Assembly (NCBI RefSeq): GCF_000516555.1 | Contig: NZ_AZSJ01000004.1 | Span: 189,592-253,591 of the forward strand | Origin: Afipia sp. P52-10 | GTDB taxonomy: Bacteria > Pseudomonadota > Alphaproteobacteria > Rhizobiales > Xanthobacteraceae | Direction: 5' to 3' | DNA: 64,000 bases | Part shown: piece after piece, positions 24,161 to 34,245 of the stretch | Layout: each line of letters starts with the position of its first letter | Position numbering within the stretch: the first letter of the stretch is position 1 | Program-made: the position numbers and the translations under genes | Notes under the pieces: model-generated | The model's input: the letters and a program-made list of their open reading frames with translations, nothing else | The model's database searches: none | Told to the model about the DNA's origin: nothing

Positions 24161-26670
24161 GCAAGCCCGCTCGCACTCTTTGATTTTAGACCTTCGGGCC
24201 GTTGCAGAAAGTATCGCGCAGCGACGGCGTCAGCGAAACCCGTCAGCTTCTGTTCGAAGGCAAGGATCATCGGCACATCGACCTTGCGGGCCGACGTGCT
24301 GGCGATCTCGCCACTGAACAGCTCGATGATCCGCTTCGGCTCCTCAGGTAAGCCATCGTCGTTCAGCGACGGAAGCGTAGCCAGATGCATGCGGATCTGA
24401 TCGACCTGGAAGCTCGTCGAACGCGGATTGAATGGATCGAGCAGCACCATGTCGAGCACCGGCGCGAGCGCGACGCCGGTCAGATAACGCGATCGGTAGG
24501 TGATCTGCGAGTCGATCAGATCGAGCAGAATGTCTAGGTCGTCGGCGCTGGCCTTATCGCCCCCGAAACTGCGCGCGAACCGGCAGGTGTTGATCGCACG
24601 CTCGATCCGGCGGCCCATGTCGAGAAATCGCCAGCCGGCGACGCGGTTGACGTTTTCCTGCGCCAGGCCGGAGATTGCCGCTAGCGACACCACCCCTTGA
24701 TCCGCCACCTCGAACGCCTCAGCAAAGTTCGAAACCGAGCGTCCGCGCATGCCGAGCAACTGGTCGAGACTGCTGATAAGCTTGAAACTGTCGACCGACA
24801 ATCGCTCGCGGATCACCGAGCCGGCGCCATACGCCATCCGGACATTGGAGAGCGCGGAACCATAATCACGCTCGGAAGCGAGCGCGTTGCGCGCGACCGA
24901 CAGCAAATCATCGTCAGGGGAATCTTCGGGCGTCGTTCCCCAGGCAATCAACAGCCGGCCGAGTCGCCGCAACGCATCCCGACCATCGCTGCTCATCAGA
25001 TCCGGTTCTAGACTGCGCGAACACAAGCAGCGTACGATTCGGAGCACGGCTTCGGCCCGCTCCAGATAGCGGCCGTACCAGAAGAGATTGTCAGCCGCGC
25101 GGCTCGGCAGATTGCCGAGAATTCGTCGAATGCTGACATCCTCTTCGGATGGCAACAGTGTTTCCAGCACGACCGGTTCCTCGGAGAGCACCCACACATC
25201 CGCGGATTTCACCCCTTCGCCGATGCTGACAGCCCGCGCATCGGCCGTCTCCGAAATCAAGCAAAAACCACCGGGCATCACCTGCCACCCGTCGGCCGTT
25301 GCTGCCGCATACACGCGCAACACGAACGGGCGCGGCTGCAGCCGGCCGCTTTCCCACACCGGCGTCGTCGACAAGCGAACGACCTCATGTCCCACAAAAT
25401 CGACGCCGCGCGCAGCGATCGCAGCCCGCAAGCGCTGCAGATCGTCAGGCGGCATCTCTCCGGGGAGAAGCACATGCTGTTCGGTTTCAAAGCCCGGGAC
25501 CCGATCGACAAACGCACCGGCAACCGACATCGTCTGCAGATCCGCCAGAACACACGCGCGGGCGTCCGCCTGCCCGCACCACCAGGTCGCGATGTTGGGC
25601 ATGGCGAGGTCCTCGCCAAGGAGGTGACGGCAGACGGATGGCAGAAATCCCAGCAAGGCGCGAGACTCGATGAAGCCCGTACCCGGCATGTTGGCCACCA
25701 CGGTATTACCGTCGCGGATCGCTGACAGCAGACGCGGCACACCAAGGCGGGATGCGCCATTCAACTCGATCGGATCGACGTAATCGGCATCCACGCGCCG
25801 CCACAGCACATCGGCCCGCTTCAGCCCGGCAATGGTGCGGACATGCACCTGGCCACCGTGAACGACGAGATCGTCGCCTTCGACGAGCAGGAAGCCGAGA
25901 TACTTCGCCAGATACGACTGTTCGAAATAGGTGGCGCTATAGGAGCCCGGCGTCATCAGGCAGATACGCGGCTGCGAGCGCTCCGCCATGGCTTTCAGCC
26001 CATTGCGAAACTCTCGGAAGAAGGGCGCCAATCGCTGCACGTTCATCTGCTGATAGGTCGCGGAATAGGCGCTTGAAATGGCAAGCCGGTTTTCCAGAGC
26101 GTAGCCTGCGCCGGGCGGCGCCTGCGCACGATCGTTCAACACCCACCAGCGCCCATCGGGACCGCGCGCGATGTCGGCGGCATAAAGATGCATCCAGCGT
26201 CCGCCGGGCGGTGTTACGCCCACCATCGGCCGCAGAAACTCCGGACTGCCGGCAACGACCGCGGCGGGCAGGACTCCATCTGAGATGAGATAAGCCGGCC
26301 CGTAGATGTCGGCGAGCAGCGCTTCCAGCAACGAGGCCCGCTGAACGATGCTTGCCGAGATATCTGCCCAGTCCCGCTCCTCGATCAGCAGGGGAAGCCC
26401 GCTGAGAGGCCAGGTCCGCTCCTTCGCCTCACCACGCACGCGATAGGAAATACCCAGATCGCGGATATGCCGCTCGGCAACACCGAGCGAACGATCGATA
26501 TCGCTGGCGGCAACCAATTCCATCCAGCGCCGCCACTGCGATCTTGGCAGACCGTCCGTGCCAAGGAACTCATCCGGTACACCGGGCAAAGCCTTATAAT
26601 CCGCAAAGGCTGCGGCCCAGCCGTCATCAATCGTCACCGGCGTCGTCATGCCACTCGTGGCGGATGTCAT
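24157..26670 (-). CDS. Circularly permuted ATP-grasp ligase fused to Alpha-E domain
   Basis: 837-residue fusion. The N-terminal half (about 1-490) is a circularly permuted ATP-grasp (formerly DUF404/DUF407) with VLNDRAQAPPGAGYALENR, LMTPGSYSATYFEQSYLA, DVLWRRVDADYVDP and RPFVLRVYAA; such enzymes form amide bonds using ATP. The C-terminal third (about 520-830) is the all-helical Alpha-E domain (DUF403), opening LPSRAADNLFWYGRYLERAEAVLRIVRC. In many genomes these two halves are separate genes; here they are one chain. It follows the large transglutaminase by five bases and overlaps the small one by four, so all three form one operon. Confidence 0.9.
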   Translation of the reverse strand: MTSATSGMTTPVTIDDGWAAAFADYKALPGVPDEFLGTDGLPRSQWRRWMELVAASDIDRSLGVAERHIRDLGISYRVRGEAKERTWPLSGLPLLIEERDWADISASIVQRASLLEALLADIYGPAYLISDGVLPAAVVAGSPEFLRPMVGVTPPGGRWMHLYAADIARGPDGRWWVLNDRAQAPPGAGYALENRLAISSAYSATYQQMNVQRLAPFFREFRNGLKAMAERSQPRICLMTPGSYSATYFEQSYLAKYLGFLLVEGDDLVVHGGQVHVRTIAGLKRADVLWRRVDADYVDPIELNGASRLGVPRLLSAIRDGNTVVANMPGTGFIESRALLGFLPSVCRHLLGEDLAMPNIATWWCGQADARACVLADLQTMSVAGAFVDRVPGFETEQHVLLPGEMPPDDLQRLRAAIAARGVDFVGHEVVRLSTTPVWESGRLQPRPFVLRVYAAATADGWQVMPGGFCLISETADARAVSIGEGVKSADVWVLSEEPVVLETLLPSEEDVSIRRILGNLPSRAADNLFWYGRYLERAEAVLRIVRCLCSRSLEPDLMSSDGRDALRRLGRLLIAWGTTPEDSPDDDLLSVARNALASERDYGSALSNVRMAYGAGSVIRERLSVDSFKLISSLDQLLGMRGRSVSNFAEAFEVADQGVVSLAAISGLAQENVNRVAGWRFLDMGRRIERAINTCRFARSFGGDKASADDLDILLDLIDSQITYRSRYLTGVALAPVLDMVLLDPFNPRSTSFQVDQIRMHLATLPSLNDDGLPEEPKRIIELFSGEIASTSARKVDVPMILAFEQKLTGFADAVAARYFLQRPEGLKSKSASGLA

Positions 26671-26675
26671 AGATC

Positions 26676-29600
26676 CTAACCGTTCGGCTTCCTTCGCAAG
26701 TCAAGCGTCAGCGGAAATTCGCGACTGACCTCGTCCGCGGGGGAATCGACAAGGCCGCCAGTATGGCCATGATCCTGGAACCGCGCCAGTCGCCTGCCCT
26801 GGGCCTCATAGGAATTGACCGGGAATGTGTCGTAGTTGCGCCCACCCGGATGGGTGACATGATAAACACAACCACCCAGCGAGTGGTTGTTCCAGAGATC
26901 AAGCAAATCGAATGTCAGCGGAGCATGCGATGACATTGTCGGATGCAATCCCGCCGGCTGCTTCCAGGCCTTGAAGCGAACACCCGCTACCGCCTCGCCA
27001 GATTGCCCGGTCCCGGTCATCGGCAGCTTGCGGCCGTTGCAGGTGACGACATGACGGTCAAACACGAGACCGGTGGCCCTGACCTGCAAGCGCTCGACGG
27101 ACGAATCCACCAGCCGCACAGTACCGCCGGATGCTCCATCTTCGCCCATCACATGCCATGGCTCCAGTGCATGGCGCAGCTCCAGCATCACGCTACCAAG
27201 TTGAACCGAGCCGTAGAGCGGAAAGCGAAACTCACGCTGCGCTTCGAACCAGAGCGGATCGAACGCGTAACCGGCGCGGCGGAGATCGCTCAGGATGTCG
27301 AGAAAATCCTGCCACACGAAATGCGGCAGCATGAAGCGATCATGCAACGCCGTGCCCCATCGCACCAAGGAGCCTTGCTGCGGCTCGCGCCAAAACCAAG
27401 CGATCAGCGCGCGCAGCAGCAGTTGTTGCGCGAGACTCATTCGCGGATCGGGCGGCATCTCGAATGCGCGAAACTCGACCAGACCGAGCCGCCCCATGAT
27501 CCCGTCCGGTGAGTACAGTTTATCGATACAGATTTCCGTGCGATGGGTATTGCCGGTGACGTCGGTCAGCAGATTGCGGAACAGGCGATCGACCAGCCAG
27601 AGCGGAATCGTCCCGTTATCCGCCTCAGGCACCTGCGATAGCGCGATCTCCATTTCATACAGAGAATCGTGGCGCGCCTCGTCAATGCGCGGCGCCTGGC
27701 TGGTCGGGCCTACAAACAAACCCGAAAACAGATAAGACAGGGACGGGTGCCGCTGCCAATAGACGATCAAGCTCCGCAAGAGATCGGGGCGCCGCAGAAA
27801 CGGCGAGTCGGCCGGCGTCGCTCCACCCACCACCATATGATTGCCGCCACCGGTCCCGACGTGACGTCCATCGATCATGTACTTGTCGGCACCCAATCGC
27901 GTCTTCCGGGCGCTGTCGTACACAGCCTGGGTGGTCTCGACAGCCTGCCGCCAGCTCGCCGCTGGATGGACATTGACCTCGATCACGCCGGGGTCGGGGG
28001 TCACCTTGATGACGTTGAGGCGCGGGTCGTCGGGCGGCGGGTAGCCTTCGATCTGGAGGTGCAAACCAGTCTCGCGCGCGCTCCGCTCAATGACGGCGAC
28101 GAGCGCGAGATAATGCTCAAGGCGCTGCACCGGCGGCATGAACACGCACAGAACACCATCGCGCGGTTCGACGCTAACGGCAGTCCGGACAGCGCCGTTC
28201 ATGTCGCCTTCATCGGCGGGTGTCTCCACCCCAAGTGGTCGTGAGTGAGACGAACTCTCGCTCGACAACGGCTCACGCAATTCGGTCGGATCTTGCGAAT
28301 GAACGTACGGGAAATCCTCTGGCGCGAGCCATGGTAGGCCGCTCAATGGCAGGCGATGCCCGATCGGGGAATCGCCAGGCACAAGAAACAATTTTTCACG
28401 CCGGAACTGCCAGTGCTCGCTCGTCCATCGTCCATCGGCCGCGCTCTCATTCACCTGGACCGGCAGCACGTAACCGACGGGGCTCCCGAGACCCTGTTCG
28501 AAGACCCGCAGCATCCGCCGTCGCTCATCCGCGTTCTGCAGCTTGGGATCGGAGATATCGACGTTGAGCGGCAATTTCCCTTCCTGCAACAGCCAATGCG
28601 CCGGGTCCTCATAGGCCGGCACGACATACGCGACATCCACCCCAAGATTACGAGCGATCGCCGTCAGCAGCTGCTCCGCATCCCGTGACGTCGCATGCCG
28701 TGGCTCATCTTCCCGCGCGATCAGATCCGCATCGCGCCAGATCGGCACACCGTCCTTGCGCCAGTAGAGACCAAACGCCCAGCGTGGTTGCGCTTCGCCC
28801 GGATACCACTTGCCCTGCCCATAATGCAGCAATCCATCAGGCGCGAAACGCGTGCGCAGTCGTCGAACTAGGGCATCCGCACGCACACGCTTCTGCTCAC
28901 CGAGTGCCACGGTGTTCCACTCCGCACTCTCGAAATCATCAGCCGCGACGAATGTCGGCTCGCCGCCCATGGTCAGCCGCACGTCCTGCGCGACCAGATC
29001 GCGATCGACCGCCTCCCCGAGCTTGTCCAGCTGACCCCAGGCCTGTTCGGAGAAAGGCCACGTCACGCGCGGAACCTCGCGCATCCGCGTGACGTTCATC
29101 TCGACATCGAAGGTGCTTTGCACCGGCTCGGTCATGCCCGATACAGGCGCCGCCGATCGGTAATGCGGAGTAGCGAACAGCGGAATATGTCCTTCGCCGC
29201 ACAGAAGTCCCGATGTCGCATCGAAACCGATCCAGCCGGCACCGGGCAGATAGATCTCGGCCCAAGCATGCAGATCACAGAAGTCACGCTGAGGGCCCTT
29301 GGGTCCGTCCAACGGATCGATATCCGCCCGCAACTGGATCAGATAGCCTGAGACAAAGCGTGCGGCGAGACCGAGGTGCCGAGCTATCTGCACGAGCAAC
29401 CATGCACTATCGCGGCAAGAGCCTGACGCACGCTGCAGCGTTTCTTCCGGCTCTTGCACGCCGGGCTCCATACGCACTTCGTAGGCGATCATCTGTTGCA
29501 AGCGCCTGTTGAGGGCAACCAGCAGATCGACCGTGCGAACGTCCGACACCTGCAAGGCGGCCAGCAAAGCTTTCAGTCTCTCGCCTGCGGACTCCGGCGT

Positions 29601-29954
29601 GAGATAGGCAACCAGTTCATGCGCAAACTCAGCCGGATACGAAAATGGAAACTGCTCGGCATACGGCTCGACGAAGAAGTCGAATGGATTGACGGCAACC
29701 ATGTCGGCGAGCAGATCGACAGTGATGCTGAACTTGTCGGCCTTCTTCGGAAATACGAAACGGGCAAACCAGTTGCCGTGCGGATCCTGCTGCCAATTGA
29801 TGAAATGCTCGGCCGGTTCGACGTTCAAAGAATAGCCGAGAATCTTTGTCCGGCTATGCGGCGCCGGCCGCAGCCGCACGATCTGCGGGCCGAGCGCGAC
29901 AGGCCGCTCGTAGCAGTAGCGGGTAAGATGGCGAAGGGCGACGACAACCGACAC
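26676..29954 (-). CDS. Large transglutaminase-DUF2126 protein
   Basis: 1092-residue protein. The N-terminal third is a transglutaminase unit: beta domain ([19 protein letters not shown]), catalytic Cys in [15 protein letters not shown] (about residue 182), His in [12 protein letters not shown] (about 227) and Asp in GFDATSG. The remaining two thirds match the DUF2126 region, with [33 protein letters not shown] and [17 protein letters not shown], which look like a carboxylate-amine-ligase/glutamine-synthetase-like catalytic core. The start is a GTG at 29954 in front of SVVVALRHL. Leads the three-gene operon; the promoter should be in 29955-30146. Confidence 0.88.
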   Translation of the reverse strand: MSVVVALRHLTRYCYERPVALGPQIVRLRPAPHSRTKILGYSLNVEPAEHFINWQQDPHGNWFARFVFPKKADKFSITVDLLADMVAVNPFDFFVEPYAEQFPFSYPAEFAHELVAYLTPESAGERLKALLAALQVSDVRTVDLLVALNRRLQQMIAYEVRMEPGVQEPEETLQRASGSCRDSAWLLVQIARHLGLAARFVSGYLIQLRADIDPLDGPKGPQRDFCDLHAWAEIYLPGAGWIGFDATSGLLCGEGHIPLFATPHYRSAAPVSGMTEPVQSTFDVEMNVTRMREVPRVTWPFSEQAWGQLDKLGEAVDRDLVAQDVRLTMGGEPTFVAADDFESAEWNTVALGEQKRVRADALVRRLRTRFAPDGLLHYGQGKWYPGEAQPRWAFGLYWRKDGVPIWRDADLIAREDEPRHATSRDAEQLLTAIARNLGVDVAYVVPAYEDPAHWLLQEGKLPLNVDISDPKLQNADERRRMLRVFEQGLGSPVGYVLPVQVNESAADGRWTSEHWQFRREKLFLVPGDSPIGHRLPLSGLPWLAPEDFPYVHSQDPTELREPLSSESSSHSRPLGVETPADEGDMNGAVRTAVSVEPRDGVLCVFMPPVQRLEHYLALVAVIERSARETGLHLQIEGYPPPDDPRLNVIKVTPDPGVIEVNVHPAASWRQAVETTQAVYDSARKTRLGADKYMIDGRHVGTGGGNHMVVGGATPADSPFLRRPDLLRSLIVYWQRHPSLSYLFSGLFVGPTSQAPRIDEARHDSLYEMEIALSQVPEADNGTIPLWLVDRLFRNLLTDVTGNTHRTEICIDKLYSPDGIMGRLGLVEFRAFEMPPDPRMSLAQQLLLRALIAWFWREPQQGSLVRWGTALHDRFMLPHFVWQDFLDILSDLRRAGYAFDPLWFEAQREFRFPLYGSVQLGSVMLELRHALEPWHVMGEDGASGGTVRLVDSSVERLQVRATGLVFDRHVVTCNGRKLPMTGTGQSGEAVAGVRFKAWKQPAGLHPTMSSHAPLTFDLLDLWNNHSLGGCVYHVTHPGGRNYDTFPVNSYEAQGRRLARFQDHGHTGGLVDSPADEVSREFPLTLDLRRKPNG

Positions 29955-30146
29955 ACGAACCTGCCTGACCTAGAATTTGCCGCATCCAAGGTCTTGCGCA
30001 AGTCGCACGTTGTCAACGCAACCTTTCGCCTTGCTCCAATCCCGGTTAGCACCCGTTAAAGGTATAGACCACCTTTTCGGCATTCTGCCTACGCATTGAT
30101 CCGATAAGGATCAGTCTGCATGCATCGGGCATTCCGACCAGCTACG
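29955..30146. other. Intergenic gap between boxB and the transglutaminase operon
   Basis: Holds a short hairpin TGATCC-GATAA-GGATCA (30097-30113) 34 bases past the boxB stop, without a T-run, and presumably the promoter of the downstream operon. Nothing else recognised. Confidence 0.3.
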
Positions 30147-31592
30147 TCAGGCTGCGATCTTCACATATTCGAAATCGCCCGGCTTGTTGTCGATACCGAC
30201 CTTGGGCGGCGCAATCCAACCTGCAAACTGGCCCGGCTCCGATACCGGCCGCATCAGCGAGGCGATGAAATCGCCATCGGCGGTGGACGGCAGGTAGTCG
30301 TCTCGCACCTTCGTCCATTCCGTGTCCGAGAGCAGAATGCCCTTCGGCGTCGCCTGGACATTCCGGAACTCGCCGATCTGACGGTGAAACGCGGTATGCG
30401 GCAGCTCGAAGCGGAAATCCACGCCAAGCGCGCTGATGATCTTGTTCCACCGCTCGATGCCCTTGTTGCAGTCGTTGGTGTAGTCATCGCGCAACCGCAT
30501 GTTCAGCGCGGTCAACGCCGGCTCATCGACCAGCGTGATTTTGCCGTCGACCAGCTTCAACACCGCGTACGTATCGCTGGTCAACTGGTGATCGTCGCGC
30601 AGGCGCGTCTCCTGGAAACGTCCCTTCAGGCCAGCATTGTAGAAGTTCGCCGCGTTGGTCGACACTTCCGAACCAAACAGATCGAGCGACAAGGAGTAAT
30701 GCAGATTGATTTTCTTCTGCATGGTCGGCAGATCGATCACGCCCAGCGCCCGCACGCGCGCGATATCGTACGGGTCCTCGATCCCGGCCTCCTTCATCGC
30801 CTCGCAGGTGCGGCGCATCACGCGCGCCACGCCGGTTTCACCGACGAACATGTGGTGCGCTTCCTCGGTCAACATGAAACGGCACGTGCGCGACAAGGGA
30901 TCGAAGCCGGACTGCGCCAGGCTCTCGAGCTGCATCTTGCCATCGCGGTCGGTGAAGAAGGTAAACATGAAGAATGACAACCAGTCCGGCGTCGCCTCGT
31001 TGAAGGCGCCGAGCATGCGCGGCGCATCCGCATCACCCGAGCGGCGGCGCAACAGATCATCCGCCTCCTCGCGCCCGTCACGGCCAAAATATTTTTGCAG
31101 CAGGTAGACCATCGCCCACAGGTGGCGGCCTTCCTCGACGTTGACCTGAAACAGATTTCGCATGTCGTAGAGCGATGGGGCAGTTTTGCCGAGATGACGC
31201 TGCTGCTCGACGGAGGCGGGCTCGGTGTCCCCTTGGATGACGACGAGACGTCGCAACATCGCGCGATACTCGCCGGGCACCTCCTGCCACGCCTTCTCGC
31301 CCTTGTGCTGACCAAAGTTGACGAGGCGCCCCTCCTCCTGCGGCGCGAGCAGGACGCCCCATCGGTATTCCGGCATGCGCACGTAATCGAATTTCGCCCA
31401 GCCTTTCGGATCGACGCTAACGGCCGTGCGCAGGTAAACGAGGCTCTCCTGGAAGCCTTCCGGCCCCATATCATTCCACCAATCGAGGTAGCCGGGATGC
31501 CAGCTCTCCAGTGCCTTCAGCACCTGGCGATCCTGAGCGAGATCGACGTTGTTCGGAATCTTCGTCGTGTAATCGACATTCATGAGATTCAT
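30147..31592 (-). CDS. boxB: Benzoyl-CoA 2,3-epoxidase (BoxB, diiron oxygenase)
   Basis: Oxygenase component of the aerobic benzoyl-CoA pathway, forming 2,3-epoxybenzoyl-CoA. The ATG at 31592 (MNLMNVDYTTKIPNNVDL) follows GAGGAG and gives 481 residues, near the 473 of Azoarcus; a GTG at 31613 overlapping the boxC stop (GTGA) is an alternative that adds seven residues. WWNDMGPEGFQ, VEEGRHLWAMVYLLQKYFG and LTEEAHHMFVGETGVARVM are BoxB landmarks, the last two carrying the Glu/His ligands of the diiron centre. PNNVDLAQDRQVLKALE and GWIAPPKVGI are also family-typical. It is the last gene of the box run. The BoxA reductase gene is not adjacent. Confidence 0.96.
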   Translation of the reverse strand: MNLMNVDYTTKIPNNVDLAQDRQVLKALESWHPGYLDWWNDMGPEGFQESLVYLRTAVSVDPKGWAKFDYVRMPEYRWGVLLAPQEEGRLVNFGQHKGEKAWQEVPGEYRAMLRRLVVIQGDTEPASVEQQRHLGKTAPSLYDMRNLFQVNVEEGRHLWAMVYLLQKYFGRDGREEADDLLRRRSGDADAPRMLGAFNEATPDWLSFFMFTFFTDRDGKMQLESLAQSGFDPLSRTCRFMLTEEAHHMFVGETGVARVMRRTCEAMKEAGIEDPYDIARVRALGVIDLPTMQKKINLHYSLSLDLFGSEVSTNAANFYNAGLKGRFQETRLRDDHQLTSDTYAVLKLVDGKITLVDEPALTALNMRLRDDYTNDCNKGIERWNKIISALGVDFRFELPHTAFHRQIGEFRNVQATPKGILLSDTEWTKVRDDYLPSTADGDFIASLMRPVSEPGQFAGWIAPPKVGIDNKPGDFEYVKIAA

Positions 31593-31609
31593 GACCGGCT
31601 CCTCGGTGC

Positions 31610-33298
31610 TCACACGCGCGTCATATCGAACTGGGCCTTTTGGCCGGTGCCATAGCGTTGCAGCGCGCCCGCCTCACCGACCGCGTTCGGACGCTGGAAT
31701 ATCCAATTTTGCCACGCAGTGAGCCGTGCGAAGATTTTCGATTCCATCGTCTCCGGGCCGACGAACCGCAGGTTGGCTTCAAGCCCTGTCAGGCTGTCGG
31801 GCGACAGGCTGGCGCGCCCCTCGAAGAACACGCGCACCTCATCGTCCCAGTCGATGTCATCGAGGGCGAAGGTGACAAGGCCAAGCTCTTCGGCCATCTC
31901 CGCATCGAGTGCCTCACTCTGCCGCTCACGCGCACGCTGAAGATCGATCGGATCCGCCTGGAAGCGAGACTGCAGCCGTGTCAGTCCATGGCTCATCGGA
32001 TACGGGCCGAAGTTCATGGCGCTGAGCATCAGGGCTGCCGGTGCGCGATTGTCGCCTTCGCGTTGACCGATCAGCATATAGGAGCGATCCGCGGCAAAGA
32101 CGAGTTCGGCCAGCGTGCCGGCAAAGCAGGAGCCAGGCTCGATCAGCGCCACCAGAGTTCGCGACGTGACATCGATGCGCTTCAACACCCGCTTCCAGAA
32201 GTGCCGCACCTCGTTGACCAGCCAGTGGTCTTTGTTGGCATCAAGAAACGTGTCGTAGGCCAGCACGCTGGCGCCATCGCCATGAGACTTGAAGACCAGG
32301 ATCGTGATCTCAAGCTCGTTCAACCGCAAATGCAGGACGGCATCATCGAGTTCGCGCGCGACTTGCAAGGGCCAGAACGTGGCGCCCTGCAGCCGCATGG
32401 CGGCAACATCCGTCGGTGGCGGCGTGTCGGGCGCCTTGATGGAAATGCTGGCAATCCGCGCCGCGCGATCGATATCGACATTGACGTAGCCATAGCGAAT
32501 GCTGTCGCCCTCGATCTCGCGCGCAAGCTGTGTCAACGCGATACCCTCGCCTTCGCCGCGCCGCGGTGACATCGCTGCGAATTCCTTGGCACGCTCGCTG
32601 ACACGCGTTTCGAGCTTCGAATTCGGCACCGTCTCATCGACCAACCGCCAGTGCACGGCGCGCTTGCCTTTGAGACCTTCTTCCATCGTACAGAAGAAAT
32701 CCGCCCGATCACGCCTCACCTTGCGCTTGTCGACAACGCGGGTCAGCCCTCCCGTGCCGGGTAGAACCGCCAGCAGGGGTACCTCCGGCAGCGATACGGC
32801 CGCCGAGCCGTCATCGGCGAGAATGATGTGATCGGCCGCAAGCGCCAATTCATAGCCACCGCCAGCCGCCGTCCCGTTCACCACGCAAATGAAGCGCTGG
32901 CCGGAATTCGCGCTGGAATCCTCGATACCGTTGCGGGTTTCGTTGGTGAATTTGCAGAAGTTGACCTTGTGCGCGTGGGTCGATCCGGCAAGCATGCGAA
33001 TGTTGGCGCCGGCGCAGAAGACGCGGTTCTTGCCGGAGCGCAGCAGCACCGTCTTCACCTGCGGATATTCGAATCGCAACCGCTGCAATGCATCGGCAAG
33101 CTCGATATCGACACCGAGGTCATAGGAATTCAGCTTGAGCTGATAGCCTTCGAACAGACCGCCGTTCTCATCCACGTCCATCGTCAGCGTGGCGACATCA
33201 CCATCCACTGCGAGTTTCCAATGGCGATACTGCGAGGGATCGGTCCGAAAATCGATATGGCCGGCGCCGTTTGCCAGTTTTCGCTCCTCAACAGCCAT
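31610..33298 (-). CDS. boxC: 2,3-epoxybenzoyl-CoA dihydrolase (BoxC)
   Basis: Ring-opening enzyme of the box pathway: adds two waters to 2,3-epoxybenzoyl-CoA, giving 3,4-dehydroadipyl-CoA semialdehyde and formate. The 562-residue protein (start ATG at 33298, MAVEERKLANGAGH) contains two crotonase-like segments: one with RVFCAGANIRML and VVNGTAAGGGYELALAADH, and a second with IEPGSCFAGTLAELVFAADR. An open frame back to 33358 would cover the operator DNA and is rejected. LTAWQNWIFQRPNAVG near the end is typical. It overlaps or abuts boxB, and has two TGCA-N6-TGCA elements directly upstream. The formate it releases could be used by the Fds dehydrogenase in this window. Confidence 0.96.
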   Translation of the reverse strand: MAVEERKLANGAGHIDFRTDPSQYRHWKLAVDGDVATLTMDVDENGGLFEGYQLKLNSYDLGVDIELADALQRLRFEYPQVKTVLLRSGKNRVFCAGANIRMLAGSTHAHKVNFCKFTNETRNGIEDSSANSGQRFICVVNGTAAGGGYELALAADHIILADDGSAAVSLPEVPLLAVLPGTGGLTRVVDKRKVRRDRADFFCTMEEGLKGKRAVHWRLVDETVPNSKLETRVSERAKEFAAMSPRRGEGEGIALTQLAREIEGDSIRYGYVNVDIDRAARIASISIKAPDTPPPTDVAAMRLQGATFWPLQVARELDDAVLHLRLNELEITILVFKSHGDGASVLAYDTFLDANKDHWLVNEVRHFWKRVLKRIDVTSRTLVALIEPGSCFAGTLAELVFAADRSYMLIGQREGDNRAPAALMLSAMNFGPYPMSHGLTRLQSRFQADPIDLQRARERQSEALDAEMAEELGLVTFALDDIDWDDEVRVFFEGRASLSPDSLTGLEANLRFVGPETMESKIFARLTAWQNWIFQRPNAVGEAGALQRYGTGQKAQFDMTRV

Positions 33299-33332
33299 GT
33301 CGGCACCCACATCGCGAGGCAAGCTCGAAATA

Positions 33333-33346
33333 TGCATAATAATGCA
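33333..33346. promoter_or_regulatory. Candidate BoxR operator 1 (TGCA-N6-TGCA) upstream of boxC
   Basis: TGCA-TAATAA-TGCA, 35 bases upstream of the boxC ATG, extended by ATATAAAC and a third TGCA at 33354-33357. BoxR/BzdR-family regulators are known to use TGCA direct repeats. The sequence 33333-33353 matches 17 of 21 positions with 35902-35922 in the bclA/boxR promoter. Confidence 0.6.
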
Positions 33347-33384
33347 TATAAACTGCAAATCGTCCAGTCATATCGGCAGGATTA

Positions 33385-33398
33385 TGCATTTTAATGCA
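33385..33398. promoter_or_regulatory. Candidate BoxR operator 2 (TGCA-N6-TGCA) upstream of boxC
   Basis: TGCA-TTTTAA-TGCA in the 110-base gap between the alpha/beta-hydrolase stop and boxC. Its centre is 52 bases from operator 1, close to five helical turns, so two dimers could bind the same DNA face. Confidence 0.6.
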
Positions 33399-33408
33399 TA
33401 GAGCTACA

Positions 33409-34230
33409 TCAGGCCGCATCGACGAGTGCTCCCTCGCCATGGCCCGTGAGGATGCGATTGACGAAACCGCTGATCGACTCGAGCGTCACGTCCGCCGCCT
33501 CGCGATGCGGTGCGTGCCCCGCTCCGGCAATCATCGTCACATCGACCGGACAGTAGCATTCCTCTTCGGCAATTTCGATCTGCCGCGCGGTGCCGTACTG
33601 GTCGTGCTCTCCTTGAACGATTTGCACCGGCACGCGGATGTAGCCAAGATACTCCGAAATATCCCAGTCCCGGAATTTCGGATCGAGCCAAGCGTCGTTC
33701 CAGCCATAGAATGCGCTGTCCACGTCGCTGTGCCAGCGCGCGAGCTTGCTGCGCAGGTCGCCCTGCTCGTAGGTTGCCTTGATTGCGGCAATCGAGCGCA
33801 CCGAAATATCTTCGACGACGAAGTGTGGCGCGATCAATGATAGCCCGCGAATGCGATGGTCCTGCACACCCCCGGTATAAATCGCCGCGATCGATGCACC
33901 ATCGGAATGTCCTACGAGCAGGCCGCGGCGGAAGCCAATGGCCCCCAGCACCTTCGGTAGAACATCGAGCGCCTCGCGATGCATGTATTCAAGCGAACGC
34001 GGCAGCGCGGCCGGGCTCGACCCACCATAACCAGCCCGCGAATAGACGAATACACCGGCACCCGTTTTGGCCTGCAACCTGTCAGGGACATCGCCCCACA
34101 GCCCGGCGCTGCCGAGACCTTCGTGCAGCATGACCAGCGTCGGCGCGGCCTCGGGCGCAGGACCGATGCTGCGATACTCGAGTTCGCTCGCACCGATCGA
34201 AATCCGGCCCGACGCATTCCAGTTTCTCAT
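33409..34230 (-). CDS. Alpha/beta hydrolase of the box cluster
   Basis: 273-residue cytosolic hydrolase. The nucleophile elbow GHSDGAS (Ser near residue 105), acid in QGEHDQYG (about 220) and His in AGHAPHREA (about 245) form an intact triad; HEGLGSAGLW is the oxyanion-loop HG-type segment. It lies 15 bases below bclA and 110 above boxC on the same strand, so bclA and this gene probably form one transcript. Likely roles are release of stalled aromatic CoA thioesters or hydrolysis of an ester or lactone feeding benzoate; the sequence does not decide. Confidence 0.85.
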   Translation of the reverse strand: MRNWNASGRISIGASELEYRSIGPAPEAAPTLVMLHEGLGSAGLWGDVPDRLQAKTGAGVFVYSRAGYGGSSPAALPRSLEYMHREALDVLPKVLGAIGFRRGLLVGHSDGASIAAIYTGGVQDHRIRGLSLIAPHFVVEDISVRSIAAIKATYEQGDLRSKLARWHSDVDSAFYGWNDAWLDPKFRDWDISEYLGYIRVPVQIVQGEHDQYGTARQIEIAEEECYCPVDVTMIAGAGHAPHREAADVTLESISGFVNRILTGHGEGALVDAA

Positions 34231-34245
34231 CGCAGCAACTCCCTG

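Noticed and set aside
30097-30113. TGATCC-N5-GGATCA hairpin after boxB as terminator
   Set aside because: Six-pair stem without T-run; too weak to call.
33299-33358. Longer boxC start
   Set aside because: The added residues would be encoded by the operator-like DNA and are hydrophobic, unlike known BoxC N-termini.
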